Part shown: positions 36,353-46,066 of the stretch, one piece after another
Numbering within the stretch: position 1 is the first letter of the stretch
Layout: each line of letters begins with the position of its first letter
Assembly (NCBI RefSeq): GCF_025210165.1
Contig: NZ_JAOASI010000040.1
Location: forward strand, 1-64,000
Length of the DNA: 64,000 nucleotides
DNA from: Tepidibacter sp.
Lineage (GTDB): Bacteria > Bacillota > Clostridia > Peptostreptococcales > Peptostreptococcaceae
Reading direction: 5' to 3'
Translations under genes and position numbers: made by a program
Notes under the pieces: generated by a model
The model's input: the letters and a program-made list of their open reading frames with translations, nothing else
Told to the model about the DNA's origin: nothing
Database searches by the model: none

Positions 36353-37141
36353 CTATAATATTATTTTTGCTTTTATTCTTAATCTTCCTTTTTTATTAAC
36401 ATCTCCTATATTAGATATTATACATCTTCCTTTTCCTCTTACAGATATTAATGAATTTGTATCTACCTTCTTTGAAACATTGTTTATAGGCTCATAATCT
36501 ATATAAACCCTATTTGATGAAATAATTTTATTTGCCTCTTGTCTAGATATATTGTATATTGAAGATACAATACTATCAATCCTACTAGAAGAAACAGTAA
36601 AACTTATCTCTTTATACTTAATATCTACCTTCTTAATATCCGATAGTGATATTTCTTTAACCGATATATTATTACGAGCTACCTTATTCATATTAAGGAT
36701 TATGTAATCTTCTATATCATTTTTAACTACAACTTGACAAAAATTTGTATGTATTAATATATCTCCTATTTTTTCTCTTTTTATACCAAGTCCGAGTATA
36801 GATCCTAAATAATCTTTATGAGATACCTCTTTGAACTTGAAGTTTCCCTCAATCGTCAAAGCACCTATAGGACATTCTAATTCTTCTTCAAATAAATAGT
36901 ATGGATATATGTATATTACCTTTCTTTCAGATTCATCATATCCTCCACACACACTGTATTTTATATCATCTATAGAATTTAGTGCTGCTATAGAGTTTTT
37001 CAGCTCATATGGGTTTAAAAAATCTGTACATCTATAGTCGTGATTTTTCAAAACACCTAAAGCCTTGTCTATAACCTTATATACAGTTTTTTTAAGATCT
37101 AAATCCTTTATATGGGAAGTTATTCTTTCTTTATCAATCAT
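36353..37141 (-). CDS. ylmH: S4-domain RNA-binding protein YlmH
   Basis: A 262-residue protein whose C-terminal S4 domain reads SRIDSIVSSIYNISRQEANKIISSNRVYIDYEPI (about 185-220). The N-terminal part is the YlmH domain with GFYDESER-like GGYDESERKVIYIYP. YlmH homologues bind 50S complexes in ribosome rescue in related bacteria, and thus could work with RqcH, encoded elsewhere in this window. The stop of ylmG adjoins its start. Confidence 0.9.
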   Translation of the reverse strand: MIDKERITSHIKDLDLKKTVYKVIDKALGVLKNHDYRCTDFLNPYELKNSIAALNSIDDIKYSVCGGYDESERKVIYIYPYYLFEEELECPIGALTIEGNFKFKEVSHKDYLGSILGLGIKREKIGDILIHTNFCQVVVKNDIEDYIILNMNKVARNNISVKEISLSDIKKVDIKYKEISFTVSSSRIDSIVSSIYNISRQEANKIISSNRVYIDYEPINNVSKKVDTNSLISVRGKGRCIISNIGDVNKKGRLRIKAKIIL

Positions 37142-37414
37142 TTATAGCACCAAACGTATCATCCACATAATAAGTCCATGTATCCACCCTATTAAAAAAT
37201 ATGCTATTATAGGAGATAAATCAAATGGACCTGTATTTGTATATCTGTATAAAAGCTCTCTTATAGGATAAAGTATCGGTTCCGTTACCCTATATACAAA
37301 ATCTGTGAATTTAGAGTATTGTAAACTTGGCACAAAAGAAACCACACACCTTATTATAATCATAATTTCTAAAAATCTAACAAAATACCCTAATGCTCTA
37401 ATTATAATATACAT
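37142..37414 (-). CDS. ylmG: YggT-family membrane protein
   Basis: A 90-residue protein with two hydrophobic segments and the YggT pattern RCVVSFVPSLQYSKFTDFVYRVTEPILYPIRE. The family affects division and membrane organisation in bacteria and chloroplasts. It abuts ylmH. Confidence 0.9.
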   Translation of the reverse strand: MYIIIRALGYFVRFLEIMIIIRCVVSFVPSLQYSKFTDFVYRVTEPILYPIRELLYRYTNTGPFDLSPIIAYFLIGWIHGLIMWMIRLVL

Positions 37415-37429
37415 AAATAATTTCTCCTT

Positions 37430-37879
37430 TTAAACATTTTTTTGCCACGGAAATAATCCCTTATTTTCAAGTTCTTTTTTTATATTTCCATCAATGTCTA
37501 TATTGCTAGGCGCTAATATAAAAATTCCTTTAGATACCTTTTGGATACTTCCATCAAGTGCATATACTGCACCACTTAGAAAATGAAATATATTCTTTAT
37601 AAGCTCTAAGTCTTCTATATTTTCTAAGTTAACAACTACAGCCTTTCTATTTTTCAAGTTATCTACAATAGATGCCGCTTCATCATAATCTTGTGGTTCA
37701 TGTATCATAACCTTCATTTGAGTAGTTGTATGTATATTTACTATCTTATTATTAGGTTTTGAAGCTGGCTTTTGATTTAAATTAAGAATATCTTCTTCGT
37801 ATTCTTCTTCTTCGTATTCTTCATACTCTTCTTCAAAACCCATAAATTTCTTTACTTTATCTACAAATTTATCAGACAT
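37430..37879 (-). CDS. sepF: Cell division protein SepF
   Basis: Binds FtsZ and the membrane and bundles protofilaments. The 149-residue protein has the N-terminal amphipathic helix MSDKFVDKVKKFMGFEEE, an acidic linker, and the SepF core with PQDYDEAASIVDNLKNRKAVVVNLE and FLSGAVYALDGSIQKVS. No ftsA is found in the mur/ftsZ cluster here, so SepF is the likely FtsZ membrane anchor. Confidence 0.94.
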   Translation of the reverse strand: MSDKFVDKVKKFMGFEEEYEEYEEEEYEEDILNLNQKPASKPNNKIVNIHTTTQMKVMIHEPQDYDEAASIVDNLKNRKAVVVNLENIEDLELIKNIFHFLSGAVYALDGSIQKVSKGIFILAPSNIDIDGNIKKELENKGLFPWQKNV

Positions 37880-37890
37880 GTTTGCCCCTC

Positions 37891-38592
37891 CTATTTCATG
37901 TAATTTCTTTTTCCAAATATAGAAGTTCCAACTCTTACCATATTTGCTCCTTCTTCTATAGCTATTTTATAGTCGTTACTCATCCCCATAGATAAATACT
38001 TCATATCTACATTTCCTAGATTAAGTTCCTCTATTTCTTTCGACATTTTTTTTATATCCTTAAAATATATTCTAACATCTTCTGGGCTATCAACATATGG
38101 TGCCATAGTCATAATTCCATTGATTTTTATATTTTTATACTTACTAGATACAGTTTTTATAAAATCTATAACATCTTCCTTAAAAAGTCCATGCTTAGTT
38201 TCTTCTTTTGATATATTAACTTGAACCAAACAGTCCATAACCTTATTTATACTTTTGGCTCTTTTATTTATTTCTTCACACAAGGATATTCTATCTAAAG
38301 AATGAATCATGTCTGCTTTATCTATAATATACTTTACCTTATTAGTTTGTAGCGACCCTATAAGGTGCCATTTTACTCTATCCCCTATGACATCATATTT
38401 TCTTACAAGCTCTTGTGGCTTATTTTCTCCAACATGAGTTATTCCTAACCCTATCGCTTCTTCTATAATAGGTATATCTACCGTTTTCGTAACACCTATT
38501 AATATAATATCCTTTGGATTTACATTTGCTTTACTAGCAGAATTATTTATCCCCCCTAATACTTCATCTAAATTTTGTTTTATGTAATCCAC
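37891..38592 (-). CDS. ylmE: YggS-family pyridoxal-phosphate homeostasis protein
   Basis: A PLP-binding TIM barrel (COG0325) without known enzymatic activity that helps balance vitamin B6. The 233-residue protein has the PLP lysine in ILIGVTKTVD (about residue 36), HVGENKPQE and the phosphate-binding SMGMSNDYKIAI near the C-terminus. It sits upstream of sepF, the usual order. Confidence 0.94.
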   Translation of the reverse strand: MDYIKQNLDEVLGGINNSASKANVNPKDIILIGVTKTVDIPIIEEAIGLGITHVGENKPQELVRKYDVIGDRVKWHLIGSLQTNKVKYIIDKADMIHSLDRISLCEEINKRAKSINKVMDCLVQVNISKEETKHGLFKEDVIDFIKTVSSKYKNIKINGIMTMAPYVDSPEDVRIYFKDIKKMSKEIEELNLGNVDMKYLSMGMSNDYKIAIEEGANMVRVGTSIFGKRNYMK

Positions 38593-38601
38593 TTTTTACA
38601 C

Positions 38602-39861
38602 CTACCTTATCTTTTGACCTTCTTTTATATTTTTAGGATTTATAATAAGTTCATCATATAAATCAACAGTCTCTATTCTATTTTTCTTAATATCTGAGTA
38701 ATCAAGTACTATATATTCATCATTTTCACCTAAAATACTCTTGAGTTCTTTAAAAATAGAACTTCCTGTTTCTGATAATATGTATACCCCTCTTTTTTCC
38801 TTTACTGTAATAACAGCTTCTTTAGGAATTTTTATACCACTTATCTGTCTATATATGATATTAAAATCACAAACTCTCACATCATAAAAATCTACCTTTT
38901 CTTCATATACTTCAAGAATTGATATATTATTATTTTCATCTTTATATAGATTCTTAACTTTAGCATTAAATACTTGTCCATCTTTTCTAACTTTTAAATT
39001 TGTACCTATTTTCAAATGACTACTTTCTTTTTCATCAAGAACTACAGCTATATACCATATATGGTTATTTATTATCTTTCCTATAGGATCTCCTACACCT
39101 ACTTTGTCATTCTTCTTTATCCTGTTTTCTTTATTTTTAACTGCCAAAAGATACTTTGAATTCAAATGCTCTATACTAGATAATTTAAGAATATCTTCAT
39201 ATTCATCTTGATTAAAGGATATAACACCTGATTCTTGTGCAAAAACACTTTGAACTGAAGAATTTAATTTATTTTCTATTTTAAATTTTTCTTTTTCTAA
39301 AGTCTTTATATTTTTGCCAATAATACTTTTTTCTCCCCATATTAAACTTTTCTTATCTATAGCTTCTAGTAATTCCTCTTTCAAGTTTTGTATATTCTCT
39401 ATATCCGAATTCATAAGATTAGTTTTAATTTCTTCTCTCAATCTTTTCGTTGTCACATCTATTTTGTATATATCACTTTTAAGTATCTCTTCATTTCTAT
39501 TAGATTTTATACTCTCTATTCTTCTATTTATAGTGTCAAGTTTCTCTTTTTCTTGAAGATTAACTTCCCCACTTTGTATTTCAGCTATTTTTTTATTTTT
39601 AGGAACTCTTTTACCCTCCTGAACTAAGTAATCTATATTTCCCTTAGATTGTGACAGTATTATTTGTTCATCTTTTATTATAACCCCTTGCTTGTTTATA
39701 GATTCTACTAAATCACCATACTCTACAGTTTCAACCTGTACTGTATAGCTGGTCATATTATTTAAAAGTTTAACAAATATATAACCAATAACACCAAGTA
39801 TTATTAAGTAATTGTATTTAATTTTCAATTTCTTACGCTTTATCTTTTTTCTCTTATTCAC
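38602..39861 (-). CDS. HlyD-like membrane-fusion adaptor protein
   Basis: A 419-residue protein with one N-terminal membrane helix (YNYLIILGVIGYIFVKLL) after a basic segment. The lipoyl/barrel-sandwich parts of HlyD-type adaptors follow (VETVEYGDLVESINKQGVIIKD; later KVGVGDPIGKIIN), with a coiled-coil hairpin in between (about 130-215). No transporter is encoded next to it. I chose GTG 39861 because GAGGTGG lies 6 bases upstream; an in-frame ATG 24 codons earlier has no such site. It leads the ylmE-sepF-ylmG-ylmH-divIVA group. Confidence 0.75.
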   Translation of the reverse strand: MNKRKKIKRKKLKIKYNYLIILGVIGYIFVKLLNNMTSYTVQVETVEYGDLVESINKQGVIIKDEQIILSQSKGNIDYLVQEGKRVPKNKKIAEIQSGEVNLQEKEKLDTINRRIESIKSNRNEEILKSDIYKIDVTTKRLREEIKTNLMNSDIENIQNLKEELLEAIDKKSLIWGEKSIIGKNIKTLEKEKFKIENKLNSSVQSVFAQESGVISFNQDEYEDILKLSSIEHLNSKYLLAVKNKENRIKKNDKVGVGDPIGKIINNHIWYIAVVLDEKESSHLKIGTNLKVRKDGQVFNAKVKNLYKDENNNISILEVYEEKVDFYDVRVCDFNIIYRQISGIKIPKEAVITVKEKRGVYILSETGSSIFKELKSILGENDEYIVLDYSDIKKNRIETVDLYDELIINPKNIKEGQKIR

Positions 39862-40029
39862 AGAGTCCACCTCTATATAAATTAATAATTCTTCAAAAAT
39901 ATTATTTATCCTTTTTATATTCGACATATCCAATTATTATATATTTTGTTATTTAATACTATATAATAATTCACTTCGTATGTTTACAAAAAAAATAGGG
40001 TCAAAAACACACCCCTCCTTAATTATTAG

Positions 40030-40057
40030 ATTATATCAACAACTACCTAAAAGTCAA
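40030..40057 (-). promoter_or_regulatory. Promoter of the HlyD-ylmE-sepF group
   Basis: Minus-strand TTGACT (40057-40052), 16-base spacer and TATAAT (40035-40030). It lies right after the spoIVA terminator and gives a leader of about 160 bases. The leader contains AGGAGGGG followed by a short GTG frame of eight codons (MFLTLFFL) and a T-run. Confidence 0.75.
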
Positions 40058-40062
40058 GAAAA

Positions 40063-40090
40063 AAAGAGGCTTTATAAAGCCTCTTTTGTT
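40063..40090 (-). terminator. Intrinsic terminator after spoIVA
   Basis: AAAGAGGCTTTA pairs with TAAAGCCTCTTT and a T-run follows on the minus strand. Confidence 0.85.
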
Positions 40091-40096
40091 TAATCA

Positions 40097-41572
40097 TTAT
40101 AATATTATAGTTATTAAATTAGCACTACCTTCATTTATTATTTTTTGAAGTGTTTTTTGCATTTTCACTCTTACATCTTCTGGCATCATAAACAGCTTGT
40201 TCTGAAGTTGCTCTTTAACTAAATCATGCAATGATTTTCCAAACATATTTGATTGCCATATTTGCTCTGGATTTTCTTCAAATCCTTCTAGAAGGTATTT
40301 AACCAGTTCTTCACCCTGTTTTTCAGTTCCAACAACAGGAGATACCTCTGTAGTTATATCTGCTCTAATCAAGTGAATAGATGGTGCTTTAGCTCTTAAC
40401 TTAACTCCATATTGATTCCCTTTTTTAACTTTTTCAGGAGTATCAAGAGTTAACTCTTCTAATGATGGAGGTACTAATCCATATCCTTTATCTCTAACAT
40501 CATTTAATGCAATCTCTACCTTATCATATTCTGATTTAACCTTAGATAATTTAGATATAAGGCTCAGTAGTTGATGTTCCCCATCAATTCTAAATCCACT
40601 CTTTTCCTCTAATACATTATAGAATAAATCTTGTTTTGTATCTAACTTAATATTTACTATTCCTTCTCCAAGTCCAACGTCATCTAATTCACATTTATCT
40701 AAAAATTCAATACCTTCAAATCTATTAACAATATTTTTAACATCTCTTATTTTTCCTACATCATCAAGACTTTCTTTAATACTCTTTATAATATCATTTT
40801 TTATCCAATGATTTTTTTCAAGTCCTTCTACCCATTTTGGTAAATTTATATTTATTTCTCTAAGTGGAAAATCAAATAATATAGTTTCCATAACATTTTC
40901 AACATCCTCTAAATCCATATTAAGTATGTCAAGAGGTAATACAGGCATATCATATTTGTCTTCCAACTCATTTTTTAATTCTAGTGTTTTTTCATCCTTA
41001 GGTGTTCTTGTATTTAAAATAATACTGAATGGCTTATTTAATTCTTTTAATTCATTTATAACTCTTTCTTCTGATGTTACATAACTGTTTCTATCTATTC
41101 CTGTGACACTTCCATCTGTAAGCATTACAACTCCAATTGTAGAATGCTCTTTTATTACTTTCTTAGTTCCTATTTCAGCTGCCATTTCAAAAGGTATCTG
41201 TTTTTCCATCCAAGGAGTAGATACCATTCTTTCTTTTCCTTCTTCTTCATGTCCCAATGCTCCATCAACTAAGTATCCTACACAATCAACCATTCTAATT
41301 TTCATTCTAAGCTTATCTTTAACCTTTATTTCTATTCCATCTGCTGGTACAAATTTAGGCTCAACAGTCATTATAGTTTTTCCTGTTCCACTTTGAGGTA
41401 ATTCATCCTTAGTTCGCTCTTTTTTATAGTCATTATCAATATTAGGTATTACTAAAAGCTCCATAAATCTTTTTATAAATGTAGATTTACCAGTTCTAAC
41501 AGGACCTACTACACCTATGTATATATCTCCTTGAGTTCTTCTAGATATATCTTCATATATATTACTCTTCAT
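40097..41572 (-). CDS. spoIVA: Stage IV sporulation protein A (spore coat base ATPase)
   Basis: A mother-cell ATPase that polymerises on the forespore as the base of the coat. The 491-residue protein has the Walker A GPVRTGKSTFIKRF (about 26-39), and NTRTPKD near 205 corresponds to the GTPase-like specificity region; the C-terminal segment VRVKMQKTLQKIINEGSANLITIIL is conserved. ATG 41572 follows GGGGGGG by six bases; the frame is open to a TTG 15 codons earlier. The mother-cell regulator SigE is expected to control it; I could not define its promoter. Confidence 0.96.
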   Translation of the reverse strand: MKSNIYEDISRRTQGDIYIGVVGPVRTGKSTFIKRFMELLVIPNIDNDYKKERTKDELPQSGTGKTIMTVEPKFVPADGIEIKVKDKLRMKIRMVDCVGYLVDGALGHEEEGKERMVSTPWMEKQIPFEMAAEIGTKKVIKEHSTIGVVMLTDGSVTGIDRNSYVTSEERVINELKELNKPFSIILNTRTPKDEKTLELKNELEDKYDMPVLPLDILNMDLEDVENVMETILFDFPLREININLPKWVEGLEKNHWIKNDIIKSIKESLDDVGKIRDVKNIVNRFEGIEFLDKCELDDVGLGEGIVNIKLDTKQDLFYNVLEEKSGFRIDGEHQLLSLISKLSKVKSEYDKVEIALNDVRDKGYGLVPPSLEELTLDTPEKVKKGNQYGVKLRAKAPSIHLIRADITTEVSPVVGTEKQGEELVKYLLEGFEENPEQIWQSNMFGKSLHDLVKEQLQNKLFMMPEDVRVKMQKTLQKIINEGSANLITIIL

Positions 41573-41643
41573 AATTATCCCCCCCGCATAAAATTTCTTA
41601 ATAAATATATATTTCAAAAATGCAAGTTTTATTACAAAAAAAG

Positions 41644-41671
41644 AAAACTAAACTTTTAAAGTTTAGTTTTC
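41644..41671 (-). terminator. Intrinsic terminator overlapping the gpsA stop
   Basis: AAAACTAAACTTT pairs with AAAGTTTAGTTTT and a T-run follows. The TAA of gpsA (41665-41663) lies inside the stem. Confidence 0.75.
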
Positions 41672-42679
41672 ATCCATAGCCACTTCTTCCATTTCATGAG
41701 TTTTACTTCTTAACATAAGATTTATAACAGATTCTTTTACTTCATTATCTTCATATAAAACTTTATATATCTCATTAGTTATTGGCATATCTATATTATA
41801 TTTTTTAGATAGATTATAAGCTGACTCAGTTGCTCGTATTCCCTCAACTACCATTTTAATTTCATCAAGAGTTTCTTCTAATGTTTTACCTTGACCTATA
41901 AGTATACCAGCTCTTCTATTTCTACTGTGCATACTAGTACAAGTAACTATCAAATCTCCTATACCCGAAAGTCCTGAGAAAGTACTCGATCTTGCACCCA
42001 TAGCCATACCCAGTCTTCCTATTTCTCTAATACCTCTTGTCATTAAAGCCGCCTTTGTGTTATCTCCATATCCAAGTCCATCACAAATTCCTGCTCCAAA
42101 GGCTATTATATTTTTAAGAGTTCCTCCAAGTTCAACTCCTATAACATCAGGATTTGTATATACTCTAAATTTAGGATTTATAAATGTATCTTGAACATAT
42201 TCAGCAATCCTCATATCTTCTGATGCCACAGTTACAGTAGTAGGCATATCTTTAGATACCTCTTCTGCATGAGATGGACCTGATAAAATAGCATAAGGAT
42301 TATTTGGAAGTTCTTCCTTAACCACTTCAGACATTCTAAGGTTAGTACCTTTTTCAAATCCTTTTGCAACATTTACTATAATTTGATCATCTTCAACATA
42401 ATCTTTTATAGATTTTAATACTCCTCTTACCCCTTGAGATGCTACTCCTAAAACTATTATTTTAGCTTTATCAACAGCATCTTTAAGATTAGTAGTCATC
42501 TTTATATTATTTGGCATCACTATACCTGGAAGATACTTGATATTTTCTCTAGTCTTTATCATGCTCTCATATTGCTCTTTGTTTCTCATATAAAGATTTA
42601 CTTCATATCCCTTTTTAGATAATAAAATAGCAAGAGCACTTCCCCAACTACCTGCTCCTAATACACAAATTTTTTCCAT
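41663..42679 (-). CDS. gpsA: Glycerol-3-phosphate dehydrogenase (NAD(P)+)
   Basis: Makes sn-glycerol 3-phosphate from dihydroxyacetone phosphate for phospholipid synthesis. The 338-residue protein starts with the dinucleotide site VLGAGSWGSALA and has the conserved catalytic Lys in ELGGTLKNIIAFGAG, plus SGPSHAEEV. It follows plsY, which uses its product, 17 bases away. Such pairing with der upstream and spoIVA downstream is the standard order. Confidence 0.97.
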   Translation of the reverse strand: MEKICVLGAGSWGSALAILLSKKGYEVNLYMRNKEQYESMIKTRENIKYLPGIVMPNNIKMTTNLKDAVDKAKIIVLGVASQGVRGVLKSIKDYVEDDQIIVNVAKGFEKGTNLRMSEVVKEELPNNPYAILSGPSHAEEVSKDMPTTVTVASEDMRIAEYVQDTFINPKFRVYTNPDVIGVELGGTLKNIIAFGAGICDGLGYGDNTKAALMTRGIREIGRLGMAMGARSSTFSGLSGIGDLIVTCTSMHSRNRRAGILIGQGKTLEETLDEIKMVVEGIRATESAYNLSKKYNIDMPITNEIYKVLYEDNEVKESVINLMLRSKTHEMEEVAMDEN

Positions 42680-42696
42680 AAAAACACCTTCTAACT

Positions 42697-43290
42697 CTAT
42701 TTTATTTGAACCTTTTGACCTATCTTTCTCTCTTTACCCTTAATAAGTCTTTTTATGTTTTCTCTATGAGTAAATAAAATTAAAATCATCAAAATAATAG
42801 AAACTATGAATTCGTTTTTATCTATGAAAAACATTAAAAACGGAAGTGTGCATATCCCAAGCATAGAGCCTAAAGATACATATCTAGTAATATAAATAAT
42901 CGTTATTCCAACTAATACACATATTATAGCTTGTAAAGGATTAAGAAACATAATAGCTCCAATGGTAGTTGCTACTCCTTTACCTCCTCTAAATTTCAGT
43001 ACAACAGGCCAATCATGACCTAAGACAACAAATATAGCACATATTAAGGCTGTATCTTTACCACCCATCTTAAAACCTATATATGAAGCTAAAAACCCCT
43101 TTAAAGCATCTCCTAAAAATGTAATTAACGCAGCTTTTTTACCCAAAGTTCTAAGTACATTAGTAGTACCTGCATTTCCAGATCCATGATTTCTAATGTC
43201 TATTTTTGCAATAGTCTTTCCTAAAATATAAGATGTTGAAATATTCCCTAAGAAATAAGAAATTAAAGCAGCTATAAAATAAGTATTCAT
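42697..43290 (-). CDS. plsY: Acyl-phosphate:glycerol-3-phosphate acyltransferase
   Basis: A membrane enzyme that makes lysophosphatidic acid from acyl phosphate. Five hydrophobic segments, with the cytosolic motifs GSGNAGTTNVLRTLG (about residues 36-50), GHDWPVVLKFRGGKGVAT (about 91-108) and THRENIKRL (C-terminal). The length of 197 residues is usual. It lies 5 bases after der. Confidence 0.96.
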   Translation of the reverse strand: MNTYFIAALISYFLGNISTSYILGKTIAKIDIRNHGSGNAGTTNVLRTLGKKAALITFLGDALKGFLASYIGFKMGGKDTALICAIFVVLGHDWPVVLKFRGGKGVATTIGAIMFLNPLQAIICVLVGITIIYITRYVSLGSMLGICTLPFLMFFIDKNEFIVSIILMILILFTHRENIKRLIKGKERKIGQKVQIK

Positions 43291-43295
43291 ATTAT

Positions 43296-44618
43296 CTATC
43301 TCTTCCTTTCTTTTTCTTTATAATTAAACCTAACAGGAGTTCCTTCAAATCCAAAATTCTCTCTTATTTTATTTTCTAAATATCTTTGATAAGAGAAATG
43401 TGTAAGCTCTTTATCATTTATAAATAAAGTAAATTTAGGTGGCTTAATACCTGTTTGAGTTGCATAATAAATTCTAAGTCTTTTACCTTTATCAGAAGGT
43501 GGCTGATTTAAAAGCACAGCTTCTCCTATTACATCATTTAAGGTTCCAGTCTGAATTCTTTTTGAAGCCTCATTTGAAATATATTTAACTTTAGGAAGTA
43601 CAGTATTCATTCTTTGATTTGTCTTTGCTGATACAAATATTATCGGAGCATACAACATAAATGGAAACTTAGCTCTTATATCATGTATGTAATTATTCAT
43701 AGTTTTATTATCTTTTTCTATTAAATCCCACTTATTAATTACTAGTATGCAAGCCTTACCTTCATCATGTGCAATACCTGCAACCTTAGTATCTTGCTCT
43801 GTAACGCCCTGAGTAGCATCTATCACTATAAGAGAAACATCTGCTCTTTCAACTGCTGTAATAGATCTTATAACACTATATTTTTCTATATTCTCATTCA
43901 CTTTACTTCTTTTTCTAAGACCCGCAGTATCTATTAATAAATACTTATCATCTCCATCTTCAAAGTAAGTATCTATAGCATCTCTTGTAGTACCAGCTAT
44001 TGGACTTACTATCACTCTTTCCTCTCCTAGTATATTATTAAGTATAGAAGACTTACCTGCATTTGGTTTTCCAACTATAGCTACTTTAATTACATCTGGA
44101 TCATACTCAGTATCTAGTCCTTCTGGAAAATTATCAACAACCTCATCTAATAAATCTCCTATTCCAAGACCTATTGAAGCAGATATTTCTATTGGGTCTC
44201 CAAATCCTAATTCATAAAAATCGTAAAAATGTTCTGATTTATCCTTGTTATCTACTTTATTTACGACTAATAGTACAGGCTTTTTTGTCTTTCTAAGCAT
44301 TTGGGCTACTTCTCTATCATCATTTGTAAGTCCAACTTTTCCATCTACTACAAATAAAATTACATGAGCCATATCCATAGCAAGCTCAGCCTGAGTTCTC
44401 ATTTGAGATACTATTATATCTTCAGTATCAGGCTCAATTCCACCTGTATCTATCAAAGTATAATATTTATTTAGCCATTCTCCCTCTGCATAAATCCTAT
44501 CTCTAGTTACTCCTGGTGTATCTTCTACTATTGCAATTCTCTTACCTACTAATTTATTGAATAATGTTGATTTACCAACATTAGGTCTTCCAACCACTGC
44601 AACTATTGGTTTACTCAT
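43296..44618 (-). CDS. der: Ribosome-associated double-domain GTPase
   Basis: An essential 50S assembly factor with two GTPase domains in tandem and a KH-like C-terminal domain. First domain: GRPNVGKSTLFNKL (about residue 10), DTGGI and NKVD. Second domain: GKPNAGKSSILNNIL (about 183), DTAGLRKRSK and NKWD. The 440-residue length fits. The symbol engA is also used. Confidence 0.97.
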   Translation of the reverse strand: MSKPIVAVVGRPNVGKSTLFNKLVGKRIAIVEDTPGVTRDRIYAEGEWLNKYYTLIDTGGIEPDTEDIIVSQMRTQAELAMDMAHVILFVVDGKVGLTNDDREVAQMLRKTKKPVLLVVNKVDNKDKSEHFYDFYELGFGDPIEISASIGLGIGDLLDEVVDNFPEGLDTEYDPDVIKVAIVGKPNAGKSSILNNILGEERVIVSPIAGTTRDAIDTYFEDGDDKYLLIDTAGLRKRSKVNENIEKYSVIRSITAVERADVSLIVIDATQGVTEQDTKVAGIAHDEGKACILVINKWDLIEKDNKTMNNYIHDIRAKFPFMLYAPIIFVSAKTNQRMNTVLPKVKYISNEASKRIQTGTLNDVIGEAVLLNQPPSDKGKRLRIYYATQTGIKPPKFTLFINDKELTHFSYQRYLENKIRENFGFEGTPVRFNYKEKERKR

Positions 44619-44639
44619 TTTTTATTACTCCCTTTCTAT

Positions 44640-45968
44640 TTACTTTATTAGTTTTTTTACAAAGTCTGCACCTTCATTTTTAGCTGCATCTATTTTTATA
44701 TTTAATTTCTTTTCAAGCTCATCAAGTGTTATATTATCTAAAAATACATCTTCATCCGATTTTAACATTGCCTTAGGTATTATAAGCTTGTCTCCAAGAT
44801 TTTTATCCTTTAACTGATTTATTATATCAGTTGCCGTTATAAGACCTGATACAGTTATTGTATGGCCAAAATAATCATTATTTATATTATATACATTTAT
44901 TTTAAGATTTTGTACATTACTCATAACTTTTGATGAAACCTTTTTTATAAATGCATAAGCAGATTTTCCAGTTGCAATAGACACTGTTCTTTGCTTTTTT
45001 AATCTAACAAAAGTTTTTTGAAGATAATCGTCTATTTCCCTTTCAAGCTTGCAAATAAGACCTACTCCATTTTCTATTTGAACAAAGCCTTCATACGCTT
45101 CATAAGAAGGTATTTTTTTTTGAGCCATAACATAAAATTCATCTGATAAAAAAACAAATCTAGTCCTTATATTATCAAGTGATTTTTGTTGAAATTTATG
45201 TATGAAATCTATAACCTCTAATGAAGAATCTCTATTGTATATTTTTGCCTCAAATAATCCTTCTCTATACTTAGTAAGTCCAATAGGAACCACAGCAACA
45301 CTTCTTACATGAGGATGTAGCTTAGATAAATCATTAAGAGTTCTATGTAGATTTTCCCCATCATTTACATCAGGACATAAAACTATCTGAGCATTCATTT
45401 CTATTCCTGCATCTGCTAACCTCTTCATTATACCATATAACTTACCTGCATTTTTATTATTTAGCATCTTTACTCTAAGATCTGGATTAGTTGTATGTAC
45501 AGATATATTAACAGGACTTATTCTATATTGTATCATTTTTTGTATATCATCTTCACTCATATTTGTAAGAGTTATAAAGTTCCCTTGTAAAAATGAAAGC
45601 CTTGAATCATCATCTTTAAAGTAAAGAGTTTCTCTCATCCCTTTTGGAAGCTGATCTATAAAACAAAATATACATTTATTTCTGCAACTTTTAGCTCTAT
45701 CTATTATAGGATTTATAAATTCAATCCCTAAATCCTCATCATATTCCTTTTCTATTTCATATATATATACTTGTCCATCCTTCTTTTGTATCTTAACTTC
45801 AAGATATTCATCAGCTATAAAAAACTTATATTCTATAATGTCTTCTATTTTTTTATCATTTATACTTAAAAGTATATCTCCAACCTCAATATCTAATTCC
45901 TCTGCTATACTTCCTTTATTAACAACACTTATAATATTTTGAATTTCTTCAATGTTTTTTAGTTCCAA
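44640..45968 (-). CDS. DUF512 radical-SAM-like protein with N-terminal PDZ domain
   Basis: A 442-residue protein. The first 60 residues look like a PDZ segment (GSIAEELDIEVGDILLSINDK). A cysteine motif, SCRNKCIFCFIDQLPKGMR (CxxxCxxC, near residue 99), followed by SFLQGNFITLTN marks the DUF512 radical-SAM-like family. The function is not established. It precedes der in Clostridia regularly, and here lies 21 bases upstream of it. Confidence 0.88.
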   Translation of the reverse strand: MELKNIEEIQNIISVVNKGSIAEELDIEVGDILLSINDKKIEDIIEYKFFIADEYLEVKIQKKDGQVYIYEIEKEYDEDLGIEFINPIIDRAKSCRNKCIFCFIDQLPKGMRETLYFKDDDSRLSFLQGNFITLTNMSEDDIQKMIQYRISPVNISVHTTNPDLRVKMLNNKNAGKLYGIMKRLADAGIEMNAQIVLCPDVNDGENLHRTLNDLSKLHPHVRSVAVVPIGLTKYREGLFEAKIYNRDSSLEVIDFIHKFQQKSLDNIRTRFVFLSDEFYVMAQKKIPSYEAYEGFVQIENGVGLICKLEREIDDYLQKTFVRLKKQRTVSIATGKSAYAFIKKVSSKVMSNVQNLKINVYNINNDYFGHTITVSGLITATDIINQLKDKNLGDKLIIPKAMLKSDEDVFLDNITLDELEKKLNIKIDAAKNEGADFVKKLIK

Positions 45969-46041
45969 ATAACATCACCACTCTTTTAAATAATATATCA
46001 CGTTATATTATCACGTATTCAATTAAATAGTCAAGATAACA

Positions 46042-46066
46042 AAGGCACCTTTAATTAGGCACCTTA
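46042..46066 (-). terminator. Weak hairpin overlapping the stop of the YIEGIA capping gene
   Basis: On the minus strand AAGGTGCCT pairs with AAGGTGCCTT through two G-U pairs. It is followed by TGTTATC with few T, so termination may be partial. Confidence 0.4.

Noticed and set aside
41573..41640. Search for a SigE promoter before spoIVA
   Set aside because: The AT-rich gap holds several ATA and TATAT strings, but no pair fits the SigE consensus and spacing well enough to call.
46042..46065. Direct repeat of AAGGTGCCT as a possible operator
   Set aside because: The two halves pair with G-U wobbles in minus-strand RNA and overlap a stop codon, so a weak terminator is the simpler reading.
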